A DNA stretch of 64,000 bases. Origin: Cristatella mucedo (taxonomy: Eukaryota > Bryozoa > Phylactolaemata > Cristatellidae). Each line of letters starts with the position of its first letter. Positions within the stretch are counted from its first letter, which is position 1. The translations under genes were made by a program, and so were the position numbers. The notes under the pieces are model-generated. The model was not told the origin of the DNA. It saw only the letters and a list, made by a program, of their open reading frames with translations, and did no database searches. The stretch lies in NCBI GenBank assembly GCA_009760855.2, contig WPIO01000105.1, positions 124,001-188,000 on the forward strand. Direction: 5' to 3'. Shown here one piece after another: positions 51,208 through 62,695 of the stretch.

Positions 51208-52815
51208 AGACCAAGAGAACTTAAGCAACTACCGCCCAGTCTCCCTTCTACCATTCCTATCAAAGACACTGGAACGGGTCGTGGCAGACCAGCTGAACTC
51301 GTATATCGAAACCTCACACCTTGCTAGTAAGTTCCAGTCTGGCTTTAGAGCTAATCACTCCACAGAGTCAGCATTGCTTCGGGTATACAACGACCTACTT
51401 AGGAATGCAGACATGGGTAGAGTGTCTCTTCTTGTTTTGCTCGATCTTTCGGCAGCTTTTGATACCATCGATCACAAAGTACTTCTAGAGCGCCTCTCAT
51501 CTCGCCTGGGCATCACTGGCACTGCTCTGCAGTGGTTCAGGTCCTATCTCAGTGGGAGACTCCAGAGTGTTGACGTGAATGGACAAAGATCATCTGAAGT
51601 ACCTCTAAAATATGGGGTACCTCAGGGCTCTGTGATAGGTCCGGTTCTTTTCACAGTTTATACTCTCCCTCTTGCTGATGTGATTGCCAAGCACAACCTA
51701 GGCTTTCACTTCTATGCGGATGACACTCAGTTGCACCTTTGCTTTGATCCCTCCCAGCATTCGAGCACCTCAAATTCTCTAAACTCACTTGCTGCATGCA
51801 TTGACTACATCCGCACATGGATGGCAGCAAATTTTCTAAAACTATACGATGATAAAACTAACTTATTAGTTATGGGCAAACCGAGTGTGATTCAGAGGTT
51901 GGAAAGGCTATCTCTCAAAATTGGCTCTGCCAGCATATCTTCTGTCGAATCAGCTCAAAATCTAGGTGTCATATTCCAAAGCGACCTCTCGTTAGACGAC
52001 CATATCAGCTCCACAGTCAAATCCGCCTTTTTTCAGCTTCATAACATTGCTAAAATTCGGGCTTGTTTAGATAAAGATACCACGTCCAAGTTGGTCCATG
52101 CATTTGTGACATCCCGTCTCGACTTCTGCAACTCACTGCTTACTGGCCTACCAGCATGTGCGATCAGGCGATTGCAGCTGGTGCAAAACTCTGCAGCTAG
52201 GCTTGTCTGTCGTGAGCGTTGCAGTTGCCACATTACTCCACTTCTCGCCGACCTGCACTGGTTACCAGTCAAGCAACGGATTGACTTCAAGGTTTTGTCG
52301 CTCACTTTTAGGTCTCTTCATTCTATGGCTCCAGCCTATCTTTCAGAGATACTACCCCATCAGGCAAAGCATCGTACCACTCGCTTTTCGGAATCCAACA
52401 GTCTAGAAATACCTCGTACAAACCTTAAATCCTTTGGAGACCGTGCATTTAGCTCGTATGCTCCCACAGCCTGGAACTCCCTCCCGACCTGCATCAGAAC
52501 ATCCCATGACCTGACCACATTTAAAAGAAACTTAAAAACATACCTATTTAGGACAGCATTTAGTGGGTCCTTGTGATTCGTCCTCGATGTGCTTATGCGT
52601 GCTGACACTGTTCATGCTGCCACTAACCACATTTGCATGCTGACCCAGTGCATGTAACCCCTAACCATGTTATTCATTTTGTTTGTTTTTCAAGCATGAT
52701 TTTACTTACTATTCTATTGCGTATCACTTTGCAGCAAATGTAAAGCGCCTAGAAAGAGATTAAGTTCTCTGAGGGCGCTTTATCAAGTGCAATATTATTA
52801 TTATTATTATTAATA
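51208..52815 (+). mobile_element. LINE-B, best-preserved copy: nearly complete reverse transcriptase
   Basis: One uninterrupted frame (51208-52576) encodes about 455 residues of CR1/L2-like RT: NYRPVSLLPFLSKTLERVVA, FRANHSTESALLRVYND, LLVLLDLSAAFDTIDHKVLL (motif A Asp), GVPQGSVIGPVLFTVYT (motif B), FHFYADDTQLHLCF (motif C), FLKLYDDKTNLLVMGK, LDFCNSLLTGLPACAI, SFGDRAFSSYAPTAWNSLP. It lacks the endonuclease and ORF1, so it is 5'-truncated and not autonomous. The 3' UTR ends in the tail hairpin (52741-52785) and (ATT)n. The start codon of the ORF lies in SINE-derived sequence and is not real. Confidence 0.92.
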
Positions 52816-52974
52816 CAAATCTCTACTAATTAAAGTGAGAAAGTCCGTCCTTCCGGCAAGCATGGCGCAATTCTGCCAAGCGGCAAGATGGCGAAGCGAT
52901 TTCTTCCGGGACGGAACTACTATGACTCAGCTAAGAGTCCCAGGCAGTGAGCTGCTCGTGATTTATTATGAGGT

Positions 52975-53105
52975 TTATTTATATGGTGGCAGAAGAGCAT
53001 TAACGACTATCGACACCCCACTTGTGGGAAATAAAGAACCACTGAAAAGATTGCCCACTGCAAGACCTGAACCCACGACATGGGTCGGAGTGAGCTAGCA
53101 CCATA
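52975..53105 (-). repeat. SINE-II copy, diverged
   Basis: On -: TGGGTTCAGGTCTTGCAGTG (B-box region) and GATAGTCGTTAATGCTCTTC near the tail end. Confidence 0.55.
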
Positions 53106-53780
53106 CCCCTGGCCTGAGACCCAGGCCTTACCCCTCATGTGTTAGCTTGAGATAGCTCGATGTGCTCGATCGGATGCTAAAGTCTTTTTTCTGGGTTCCT
53201 GGGGCCAGGCACATTGATCCACTCGGTGGCTTTTGGGACAGCTGCTATAGCTTACAGCTTCACAGGGTGCAGGCGGCTGGCCACAGAAATGTCTTTCAAG
53301 CTGAAGTATCATTGCCAGCTGCTAACAACTGACGGAATTGGAAACTCGGGTCTTAGTCAAGCAGTAACCTGCTTGCTCTTCACGATCGGGGGGGGGGAGG
53401 GTTGGGAGTACTTCAGTGAGCAATAAAGGATTCCCTACGGCCAGCGGTGGTGAGGCTGTTGAATCAGCTAACCTTCAACTTGATAAGTTGTGAGTTTAGC
53501 TTTAAAGAGTAGGAGCTACTGACTTTAGCTAACTGGAGCTAGAGGGTCAAGTAGCTGCCAACAGCTCAGCTCAAACTTGCTAATGAGGGGAAGTAAGTTT
53601 GAAAGAAATAGATACAGTGGGGGAGCTATGATTTTTAGATAAGGATAAGCCATGCAGACTGTGATAAAGGCAGTCGAAATTGAAAGTCTTTTGTGTGACA
53701 CGTGAGCGGCAGATTCGCACTGATTAATAGTATGTGATGACCTCACCACTTATTACTGTGGGCATTTTTTCTCAACAGCC
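53106..53780. other. Unassigned sequence
   Basis: Contains a SINE-II-like tail piece (AGGCTGTTGAATCAGCTAAC, 53451-53470) and a G9 run. Nothing else is supported. Confidence 0.35.
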
Positions 53781-53784
53781 TAAT

Positions 53785-54870
53785 AAAAATAGTGATATAC
53801 ATTTGTACAGCATCCTCGGAGGACCCAGTCTCTTTCTACGGACTTTACATATGCTGTAAAGCAAACATGTCAATATGCTTAGGGATAACATGCACAGTGA
53901 CAGCACGTATAAGCACAGAAGGTCAATTTACTAGAACCCTAGCAAATAATGAGGAACAGGTGCATTTTGAGTACCTGTTTACATGTCGTCAAGTCAGGAA
54001 ATGTCTTAAGTCAGTCACTGTGAGTTCCAGGCTTGAGGAACGTACCAACATAAAGGAATTGCCTCCCATGGATTTGAGGTTTCTTTGAGACCTAGCTCAA
54101 CGACTTCAGTCAGAAGAGCTGGCGGTACACTGCCTTGCACGCAAGGAAAGTAGTTCGAATAGGTAGGCCGGATCAAAAGAATGAAGATACCGAAAAGAAA
54201 GTGAGATAATGTTGAATTCGATATGTTGCTTGAAGAGGAGCCAGTGCTAGTCGGTGAGAAGTGGCACAATCTAATTCATGCCATGCTCACGGAAAACACG
54301 CCTGGCTACAGAGTTTTGCACCAGCTCCAGCACCTAATTGCATAGGCCGGCCGACCTGCAAGTCGTGAGTTACAGAAGCCGAGAAGGGATATACCAAATG
54401 CATGAACCAACCTGGACGTGGTTTCTCTTTCTAAGCCGGTACACATTTTTTTTAGGGTTATGTAGCTGAAACTATGACGGATTTGACTGAGTAGCTGAAA
54501 AGGTTGTCTAGTGAAAAGTAACTTTAGAACAGGACGTCCAGATTTTGTGCTGAGGCTACAAGAGATTTGCTGGCTGATCCGGTTTCGAGGGATGTGCTTT
54601 CCAATTTCTGAGCAATACTAGGTTTGCCCACTACTAGAAAGTTCATTTTATCATCATTTAATTTGAGAAAGTTTGCTGCCACCCGATTGTGAATACCCAG
54701 AATATATGCATCAAGGGAGTTGAGAGACTTTGTCATTCTGGAATTGTCGTTCTGGGAAGCAGGGAAGGAAGGATCAAACTGCATTTGACTTGCATGGAAA
54801 TAAGAGCCTTGACTGTGCTTGCCGATTAGATCGTTAAGAGTGGGGCATAATTTGTGAAAAGAAGTGGACC
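53785..54870 (-). mobile_element. Diverged LINE-B subfamily copy
   Basis: On -, pieces of the same protein in broken frames: SLNSLDAYILGIHNRVAANF, FLKLNDDKMNFLVVGKPSIA, ASAQNLDVLF and SAWNSQ-like. The 3' end complement is CATTTGTACAGCATCCTCGG and TCTCTTTCTACGGACTTTAC. Confidence 0.7.
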
Positions 54871-55630
54871 AACCGCCGAACGCTGTGATACCCCCACTTT
54901 AGAGACAGCTCGCTTGACTGTTTACATACAAAAGCTGTGCGTCGTCGAGGCAGTCCGAGCCCGTAGCCTCGTGCCTCGGCTCGACCGGACTGTGCCAGCA
55001 TGACTGCAGGATCAGGAAGCTTCCTGACGTTCTTCACTGACGAGTTCGAATATATTTCTTTACAGAAGTTGCAAGGCTGCTGTCGCCCGAGACCAGTTGT
55101 TTCACGAGGAGTGATGCTACTGGCTGGAGCTGTCATTGTGCAAATGCTGCTACGAGCTCTCCACTGAGTCCCAGACCGTGCCAAACCAAATACGTTGGCC
55201 TATTCTACACTGTCCCCCGAGGTGTTAGCAAGGTGACGAACGGTGGTACTAGAGGGCGCCGGGCAGCCCGACTAGAAGACTTGTAACTTAGCAAACATCT
55301 GCTTCCTCCCTACTCTGCTGGGATTCTGTGAAGTTCGGGACTAGTTCGCCGGCAAATTGCATTCAGCAAAACTAATGGGCACCGAATACAACAGTTGACT
55401 ATGGTGGGCCGGCTAGTAGGGGGTTATGCACCGGGGCAAGCACCTAAAGTTGCTCAAAAAGGTCCTACCTATTGCAGATAAAAGAACTCTCAAAATCGCG
55501 GTACATCCGGTGGATATTGGGGTGTGCCCGCAGTCGCGGGTGATGGTTCACAACCTGAAGGCAAAGCCCTACAGTCCAGCAAGGTACTAGCTACTATCTG
55601 AATAGCCACAGGAACGCAGCTTAAAAATAA
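54871..55630. other. Unassigned sequence
   Basis: The 116-codon - ORF ending at 54834 runs from unassigned DNA into LINE-B and is not a gene. Confidence 0.35.
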
Positions 55631-55631
55631 A

Positions 55632-55778
55632 TATAAGTCATTCGTATAGCGCCCTAAGAGAACTTGATCTCTATTCAGGCGTTTCCCATGTGCCACGAGG
55701 CTCAAGCCCACGGCCTAGGGCCAGACCTTGATCGGGGCGAGCGCCTCAACCACTGCCCCAAACCAGCTCGGCATTCAG
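55632..55778 (-). repeat. SINE-I, near full length
   Basis: Complement of the tail (ATAGCGCCCTAAGAGAACTT, CTATTCAGGCG), B-box GGGCTTGAGCCTC, and head GCCGAGCTGGTTTGGGGCAG. Confidence 0.8.
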
Positions 55779-55914
55779 TCAAAGTTAGACTTATCTTTCG
55801 CCTTCGGAGGTTCGCTCTCTAGCCTCTCTCAATGGGTAGTCTCTGGCTTGAGCTGCACACTGAAACTTGTGCAGTTGTTTTATTCTCTTGGACCCAACTA
55901 TTGGTCACCATTCT

Positions 55915-56015
55915 TAGGTTTGCATTTCACTTTACAGCAAATGTAAAGCGCCTAGAGAGTGATTAAGTTCTCTGAGGGCGCTTTATCAAGAGAATTATTA
56001 TTATTATTATTAGGT
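55915..56015 (+). repeat. LINE-B 3' tail fragment
   Basis: GCAAATGTAAAGCGCCTAGA, GTTCTCTGAGGGCGCTTTAT, (ATT)n. Confidence 0.8.
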
Positions 56016-56924
56016 TCATCTATTGATTTGCTTGACACCCTCGGTTGATAGCATTCTTGAACTTGCCTACTAGTCCAGCATCCTGGCTAGAGTATCGCAT
56101 TAGTCGGCCTACTGAACAGTTCTCGTCTTCTGTCAACAGGGTAACTTTTGGCTTAAAGGTTATTTTCGGACCTTAACAGGTCTACCAGTCAGATGAACTC
56201 CATCGAAAGCTACGCCTTGACTAATGGGTCCCATTGGATCTGCATGGCTAGATTCACACCTGCTACTCGAGGCGCTTAAAGTGAGGAGTTAACATCGACT
56301 GAAGAAAGATGCCCGCGATCCTAGCTATCAATGAGAGCTGTTCTTTTGCAGAATGGGTGGGTGGGGGGAGAGCAGTTGCTACCTGTCCCTCTCGGCTCGG
56401 CCACAGGGTAGTAGATAGATGGACAGACAGAGCGCCGGGACGGGAGAGGAGTGGGACGACACGGGTGAATGAGCGAATAGATCGATAGATAGGCAGACAG
56501 ACAGGCAGAGTCAGAAGGCAGGAAGAGACAGACAGACATGGAGGGAGAGAGGGACGGAGGGAGAGAGAGATGAAGTAAGAAACAAAGGTAGAGAAACCGA
56601 CATTAGTCCAGCCAGCTTCCGGCTGTCCATTCGAGTCCAGGGTTCACAGCTGCCTTGTCACAGGCGCGGCAGGTGTCTTGCAGCTCAAAAGCAAGACTGC
56701 CGTGCTCTCTTCAGAAGTGCCTGGGCGCTTAGCTAGAGACACGTGCTTCTGTTTTTGTGTGTACGTCGGTCTAATTACTGAATCTCGGCAGGTGCATGTA
56801 CTTGCCTGTTTTGTTTAATCTTGTGTGACGTGGGCCAACCGAAGCTACAAGCTACTTTTGGCTGGTCCATTACCCGGTGCTTATAGTCACGTGTTCACTG
56901 TCTTCAAGCATCTGTGACTAACCG
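56016..56924. other. Unassigned; possible promoter region of the next gene
   Basis: Contains GACA/GATA-rich low complexity (56400-56600). Nearer the next ORF are a CRE-like TGACGTGG (about 56826) and CACGTG E-boxes (about 56740 and 56889). No TATA box is convincing. Confidence 0.3.
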
Positions 56925-57272
56925 ATGGAATTGCCGACGACCGAGTTAGCAATAATTCCCTTGAGAAAAACAGATGAACTTGCAGCCTTCGGAAAGAAAA
57001 AAGCTAAGGTCCTGCTCAAAAGACGAATACTGTAAGTATTTATGCTATGAACTTGAGACTAGTTGGCTTACTGTAACTTTTCCAGACATCCTAATCTCAG
57101 TGTGCCCTCCCTATTCAGCAAATGCGAGGATGATAGACTATCTCAAGTCCTCGCATGTTTCATTAGAATTCATCAACAACCCAAGCAGGGTCTTCGAATG
57201 ATTACCCAACACTTGTTGATTTATAGTGAGTTTTTAATTGCGAAAAACGATAAAGCACCAAGAGTGCTGTAG
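56925..57272 (+). CDS. Possible small two-exon gene (97 residues) of unknown function
   Basis: Exon 1, 56925-57031: ATG preceded by an in-frame TAA at 56919-56921; it encodes MELPTTELAIIPLRKTDELA then a basic FGKKKAKVLLKRRI. Donor ACT|GTAAGTA is consensus. A 54-bp intron ends TAACTTTTCCAG at 57085. Exon 2, 57086-57272, continues in phase with HPNLSVPSLFSKCEDDRLSQ and ends at TAG. An alternative donor (ATA|GTGAGT, exon end 57225) could join to a later exon such as the acceptor/donor-bounded 57690-57727. No family is recognised; it could be the 5' end of a larger gene or chance. Confidence 0.4.
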
Positions 57273-57926
57273 AAATGTCAGATTTTGTATTTTCATCCTG
57301 CGTGCAGACTTGGTGCTGCCGATTCAGATGTGTAATTAGAGCTGTGCCTATAATTGCCGGTAGGTGTGACATTTACCATCGTCAACGAATACCCGGCTTC
57401 GAGCAGACAACTTAAAGTGCCTTCGTGCAATTGGTCAAGAAGGAGGTCTCTCGAGAATACTCCACAAATTCTTTCTGATTAGGCCCTCTCCCTCCCCAAA
57501 GTACTTATCGGCTTCGCTAGGCAGAAGGCCGAGTGCACTGCTTTTACGATTCTTAAAGTGAAGCAAACTCGATCACGTCGGCATTTCCTCCATCAGGCTA
57601 AACTTTGGCAAAACATTTTCTGCAAGCAAAGAGACACGAAGAAAGTGATACACAGGCGGTGTGCATTTAATTGTTATTTCACTGCCAGGTGGTGTTTCAG
57701 CAAACTCTGGAATTTCGGTGCGATGGGTAAGGTTTACTGGTGAATACAAGTTCCGCGGATGTCATTTTAATATAAGCTTACAACACGAGGCCTTGATGCA
57801 CAAGTAGAGCCGGTTAGTCAAGCGGCAGCGCATAGCAGGCAGCAAATAGCGAACTTCCCGCCGCCCTTGTCTCGCTTCTCGCGCGTGATGGCATCGCCGT
57901 GTCAGACGAGTGAGTACTGTCGAAGC

Positions 57927-57930
<4 letters not shown>
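57273..57930. other. Unassigned sequence
   Basis: Apart from the exon-like 57690-57727 (acceptor TTTCACTGCCAG, donor ATGG|GTAAGG), nothing is supported. Confidence 0.3.

Positions 57931-58017
<87 letters not shown>
57931..58017 (+). repeat. (AT)n microsatellite
   Basis: About 43 AT units. Confidence 0.98.
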
Positions 58018-58018
<1 letters not shown>

Positions 58019-58304
58019 TGTCTCGGCTGTAGCTAGCTTGCTTGACTAAAGCCAAGTAAGCACTCACGAAGTCGTGCAGGGTGTGAGATGCAGCGAAAAG
58101 GCTCCGATGAGGCTATTTGGTGCGGCTTGATTAGCTGGTCGCAATGCTGATTCAGCCAACACAGGGATGCCCAGAGAGCCGTACAGTCGTTGTAGTCTAT
58201 CCGAATAGTAGTCGTCCGAATTGCTAGGATGGATGCCCAGCGATATCTTTTTATTTAACTACTAATCTAGAGTCAAAGAAAAGTGGATGGCAGCCGATCC
58301 AGCA

Positions 58305-58447
58305 GTCTCATATCTATAGCAACAGAAGAGCTTTAGCAGCCGTCACCCAACTCGCAGGAGGCAATATGGCATTGTCTGCTGTCAAGAGTCAAACCCACGA
58401 CCAGGGTCATAAAGTTTGAGCACCTTAAACCTCAACTAAGACCTACC
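58305..58447 (-). repeat. SINE-II copy, diverged
   Basis: On -: GGTCGTGGGTTTGACTCTTG (B-box region) and GACGGCTGCTAAAGCTCTTC, with the A-box region TTGAGGTTTAAGGTGCTCAA. Confidence 0.6.
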
Positions 58448-58479
58448 GAAGATGACACTATGCATGCACCAACGCCCGA

Positions 58480-58582
58480 ACACGCACACGCACACGCACA
58501 CACACGCACGCACGAATGCACACACACACACACACGCACGCACGCACACACACACACACACACACACGCACACAAGCGCGCG
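58480..58582 (+). repeat. (CA)n microsatellite with CG variants
   Basis: CACACG/CACGCA mixed repeats; the His/Thr-rich ORFs are artefacts. Confidence 0.95.
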
Positions 58583-59149
58583 CATTCAAGCTCAAGCACG
58601 AGCGAACTGCTCACGCGTGTTGTCTCACACGAGCGAGAGCTCTCGCCCAATTGCACACACTCACAAAGGTCGTGTTCACGAACACACACTCAGCATCTCA
58701 CATCCACTGTATTCCTCGGTCCTTTCTCACTCTAAATCCCAGTCTCAATCTCCCTGTCTCTCTGTATCTGTCAGCCCGGCTCTCCGCGTTTCTCTTTCTG
58801 GCCGTTTATCTCTCTCGCGGGCTCTTTCCACTGGGTCCATACCTTCTCCCTGCACCTGCGGCCCATCCTCAGTCGCTTCGTGGTTTCTGCGGCCGTAACT
58901 GTTTAGCTTATAATCCTCAAGGTTGTTTTGAATAGTTCCAATCAATTTATCTTTTGAAAAGAAAGAAGAATAGCTATTGACAAGTTTCTCCTCCAGCAAG
59001 CACGTTGGCTATTGAACTAGCATGCACAAAGGGTTGCTTTGTTGAGTAAATCAAATGTAAATATTTTGCTTTCACCGTTGGCAGCAAGCTGCAAGCACCC
59101 AGTGTACCAGTGTACCAGTGTGTTGGGCAGGATTAAAATGTAGACAAAA
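58583..59149. other. Unassigned sequence
   Basis: CT-rich in part; no supported gene. Confidence 0.35.
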
Positions 59150-59370
59150 TAAGAGAGATAGAGAGCTATAGAGGAGAGAGCATGATAAAGAGAGAATGAG
59201 AGAAGAGAACAGAGAAGAAGCGGTGAAGGAGATGGAAAGAGAGATTAAAAGAGAGAGTGAGAGAGGAAGAGATGAAGGAAAGAGATAGGGATGAAGGAGA
59301 GAGAAAAATATGAGGGAGAGAGAGAGATGAAGAAGAGAGGAAGAGATGAAGGAAGAGGAGGAAGCCACTT
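59150..59370 (+). repeat. GA-rich low-complexity stretch
   Basis: Impure GA/GGA repeats giving Ser/Leu-rich ORFs on -. Confidence 0.85.
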
Positions 59371-59394
59371 TTTAGACAGGTAAGATATAAGAGG

Positions 59395-59560
59395 AGGCGA
59401 TAGCCCCGGAGGTAAGGTGCTCGCTCTCCGCGACCGAGGTCGTGGGTTCGAATCCTGCAGTGGGCGTTCCTATATTGCCAGCTGCAAGCTGTGGTGATAG
59501 CCGTTAATGCTCTTTTGCCGCTATGCAAGTGAGGCTGTTAAATTAGATAATATGGAAATA
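59395..59560 (+). repeat. SINE-II (tRNA-derived), near full length
   Basis: GATAGCCCCGGAGGTAAGGT (A-box region), TCGTGGGTTCGAATCCTG (B-box GGTTCGAATCC), body TTGCCAGCTGCAAGCTGTGG, tail GAGGCTGTTAAATTAGATAA. Confidence 0.82.
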
Positions 59561-59583
59561 GGATAGAGAGAGAGCTAAAGGGG

Positions 59584-59605
59584 AGAGAGAGAGAGAGAGC
59601 GTGAG

Positions 59606-59675
<70 letters not shown>
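59584..59675 (+). repeat. (GA)n microsatellite
   Basis: Long GA run about 25 bp 3' of the SINE-II tail, like the copy at 35250. Confidence 0.95.
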
Positions 59676-59678
<3 letters not shown>

Positions 59679-60175
59679 TAAGAGACAGAGAGGAGAGACG
59701 GGGAGGCAAGAGAAATGGGTAGAGAGACAGGGAATTAACAATAAATAAATAAAGAAGGCATTGAAAAGAAGTGTGAAAGAACCAACTGGTAAATCAGCGG
59801 TGACAGAAGGCAGTAATAGTGGGGACAGGAGGCAGAGGTAGGAATAGTTCCGAAAATGGCACTTCACTACATGACCACGCCAGCTCTAAAGTCACATCAA
59901 ACTACTTTAAGAGCTGTGTGGCATTTACTGAATTCGGAGTTTCTCAGATAGAGGTGCCGCAGCCTAGCGCGACCTTGCAGACACCTGTCACTCACTGCAG
60001 TGTTTGCAGGTCTTACACGCCCGTGCCGTGGGACGCACCTACAGTCGACGCCGAACTCTGCAGATATCTATGGCACGTCTGTCGTGACAATCGAAATCGC
60101 CATATATATAGCACCATACATATGGCGCCTCTTCTCACCTGCACACGCGGACTCCTGATCAAGCGGAGTATCAGC
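59676..60175 (+). other. Unassigned, with a weak LINE-B trace
   Basis: 59850-59900 (AATGGCACTTCACTACATGA and CACGCCAGCTCTAAAGTCAC) recalls the LINE-B SLDDHISSTVKS region; the rest is unassigned. Confidence 0.3.
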
Positions 60176-60177
60176 TT

Positions 60178-60262
60178 TAATAATAAAACACTTGATAAAG
60201 CGCTCTCGGAGAGCTCAGTCTCTTTCGGGGCGCCTTACATTTGCTGCAAAGGAAGCACGATT
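60178..60262 (-). repeat. LINE-B 3' tail fragment
   Basis: AATAATAAAACACTTGATAA and AGCGCTCTCGGAGAGCTCAG, complement of the tail hairpin. Confidence 0.7.
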
Positions 60263-60269
60263 CAAGGTT

Positions 60270-60665
60270 GTGTCACCCACTTGTAGGTCCCTCCATTGTC
60301 TCTCCATCGTACCTATGTGAAATATTTCAGCTTTACTGACTCAAGTAGTTATGCTGTGCCTCTAACCGACCTCAAAGCCTTTGCAGACCGTTCATCAGTT
60401 CCCAAGCTCCCAAAGCCTGGAGCCCACAACCGACGGAGGTCACGACATCCCCCGTTGACGCTATTTAAAAACGGAAGCTAGAACTCACCTGCCCTCACAC
60501 CATTTACTCCGTCTGTGAATAATTGTCTTGTATGTGCTTGTGCGTGGCTGTTATTGTGTGTTATCACTAACCAATTGACATTCTTCTTTTCCAGAAAATA
60601 TTTAAAGTTCCTAAAAAGTGATTAATTTTTTTAGGGTGCATACATATTTACGAGCATTATTAGTG
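60270..60665 (+). mobile_element. Old LINE-B 3' fragment
   Basis: GTAGGTCCCTCCATTGTCTC, TCAAAGCCTTTGCAGACCGT, CTCCCAAAGCCTGGAGCCCA, then a degenerate tail with AAAAAGTGATTAATTTTTTT. Confidence 0.6.
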
Positions 60666-61215
60666 CTATAGACAGGACTGCACTCGCTGGAGAGGTTTGT
60701 GAATCCGTTTCTTCACTGAGAAAATTCAGCATGCATTTGATATTCACTCAGATTGCTGGCCCAATTCTGTAGAAGGTAGGGATAGGGGTAGACGGCAGGG
60801 AGTTGAAGGCAGGGGGAAAGCTCGATGTGCAGTTAAGATAACGTGCAGACTCCTATAACTCGACGACTGAGTCAATTGAAGTCTCAGTCATTCAGTCTTT
60901 TTTTAGTGAGGCCATTAGAACATCCCATATTGTAGAAACCGCACGTCTGGTCACTCTGCTGTTTGTACTTGGCCCGCTGTATGTAGGGTTGTTCCCTTGG
61001 CTACTGTCAGCTCGATAGCTACCGATTGTCAGGAACGCCTTAGTCGGTGCATTTCTTCCGGCACATGCCCAAGTTCCCGAGCAGCATTCGTGCGCGTTCG
61101 CTTTCAAAGCGGCCAGCCAGTTAGCTAGCTTACACGCCTACCTGCTACTTCCCGCCGACGGTACTCCTAGCTGTTGCTGAATGCAATTAGTTCGGTATTC
61201 GTCGTATCCGAAAGT
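60666..61215. other. Unassigned sequence
   Basis: No supported feature. Confidence 0.35.
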
Positions 61216-61224
61216 ACTACGCTT

Positions 61225-61286
61225 TTAGAGAGATTGAGTTCTCTGAGGGCGCTTTATCAAGTGCATTATTATTATTATTATAAGCT
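61225..61286 (+). repeat. LINE-B 3' tail fragment
   Basis: AGAGAGATTGAGTTCTCTGA, GGGCGCTTTATCAAGTGCAT and (ATT)n. Confidence 0.8.
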
Positions 61287-62088
61287 TGAGGTTGATCTGC
61301 TGCCACGATTTATTGCTTATATATTCATCCGCAATTCATACGCCTAATATCCTCAAAATGAAAGTCACTCAGCTTTCACATTCGATTACGCACCCGACCC
61401 TTGAGTTCTTCCGGTCGGCTGTTCTACTCTAGACGCTAATTGATCCTCGACTTATTTCGTGCTTTAGTCCTCGTTCGAGGCAGCTCTCAGCAGCCGCCTC
61501 GCTGCAGGACCTATTTCTTAATAGGGCTTTTGCTGCGTATACAAAGCGGCTGGCTACAGTCTATGACCCGTATCTTCAGATATGTTGTGCACTCAATTTC
61601 ATTGACTGTACGGCAGACGTCGGGATGCAGTTTCAACCAGCGTCCACTGCACGCGTGCTCGCTCGCACGCTCGGTTCTCGCTCTTTGCCGGGCTGCCCCC
61701 CCCCGAGCTCTCACACCCTCCCTCTCTTCGGCGGCGGCATGCTTTCCCAAGTCAGCGTCGTCATCCAGCCCAACGAATCCCTCAGCTGTACGGATCAATC
61801 GAAGGCTCGACCTCGTCGGTCTGGCCTCCACCCACCCGTTAGCTTGACCTTCCGCTGGTCTGGCGCGGTACCGAGGGAGCTCGGATTCAGTTTGCCAAGA
61901 CCCGCGAATTAGCCACGACAGCCGCGGCGCGCTCCGAGCCGCTGGGAGCCAGGTGGAGCATTTTCTCGCAGAATTTCGCGCGGAATCTTGCGCGGCGTAA
62001 GAGCTGAGCAAGTCACCTGCACATACTGTGTATGCCCTTGGGCCAAAGACCAGCGCGGCATAGCTAACTACTCGGTGACTCGGTGTCA
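61287..62088. other. Unassigned; GC-rich from about 61630
   Basis: A 192-codon - ORF (62089-61511) and + ORFs overlap here. GC richness lengthens random ORFs and no motif is recognised. Confidence 0.3.
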
Positions 62089-62089
62089 A

Positions 62090-62386
62090 GCACGGATTCT
62101 TAGACGCAGCGACAACTGCTCTCCTGCTGCCGACTGTGGCTCATCCTTTGAAGCGGTCCTGAGCTGCTACTTCCATGCTGCTCACTACCCTCAATTGCTC
62201 TCCTGACTCTGCTATGCTTCCCACTTTCTCTTTGTTGCGTGAGACGAAGTCTGTTGGCTACCGAATGCGTACCGAAAGCCGCTTAGGCTGTGAGTGCGCT
62301 ATACAAAACTCTCCTGCGAAGCACCCACATAGTCTCTGTGACTGTGTGGAGTTACAGACGGAAATACATTACGTTACATTACATTT
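62090..62386 (+). mobile_element. LINE-A 3' fragment
   Basis: TTCTTAGACGCAGCGACAAC, ACTCTGCTATGCTTCCCACT, CGTGAGACGAAGTCTGTTGG, then GGAGTTACAGACGGAAATAC and an ACATTACGTTACATTACATT tail. Confidence 0.8.
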
Positions 62387-62451
62387 TGTTTGTTTATCGA
62401 GCATGATATTACTCACCATTCAATTGCATTTTCCGGGGGGGGGGGGGGGGG
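62387..62451 (+). repeat. LINE-B 3' UTR fragment ending in G17
   Basis: TTTGTTTGTTTATCGAGCAT, GATATTACTCACCATTCAAT and TGCATTTTCC, then seventeen Gs (62435-62451). Confidence 0.8.
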
Positions 62452-62454
62452 CTG

Positions 62455-62695
62455 GTGTAAGGCCGAGCTTATTAGGCGCGGCGGGCCGAAGGAGCGAGGC
62501 TGCGGGCTGCGCTGCCCAATGGGAGGAGCCATGCTCGACTGACCGATTGGCGCGCTTGATTGGCTGGCTCCCTAACCGCTGGCCTCTCTCGGAGAACCCC
62601 CGTCTCTCTCCGGCCCTTCACTCTACGTGTGCGACTGTGGACTTTCGCGCGTCCGCCGCCGCCGCTGCCGCTGCTGCAGCCGAGCGTTCGAGCCG
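62455..62695 (+). promoter_or_regulatory. Putative CpG-rich promoter and first noncoding exon of a + strand gene
   Basis: CCAAT at 62516-62520 and inverted CCAAT (ATTGG) at 62546-62550 and 62559-62563 lie in a sharply GC- and CpG-rich block. A consensus donor GAGCCG|GTAAGC follows at 62695/62696. No in-frame ATG precedes it, so the exon would be 5' UTR. This fits an NF-Y-type TATA-less promoter (inference). Confidence 0.45.

Noticed and set aside
61511-62089. 192-codon - ORF
   Set aside because: GC-rich DNA with an Arg/Ala-rich product, no motif; likely chance.
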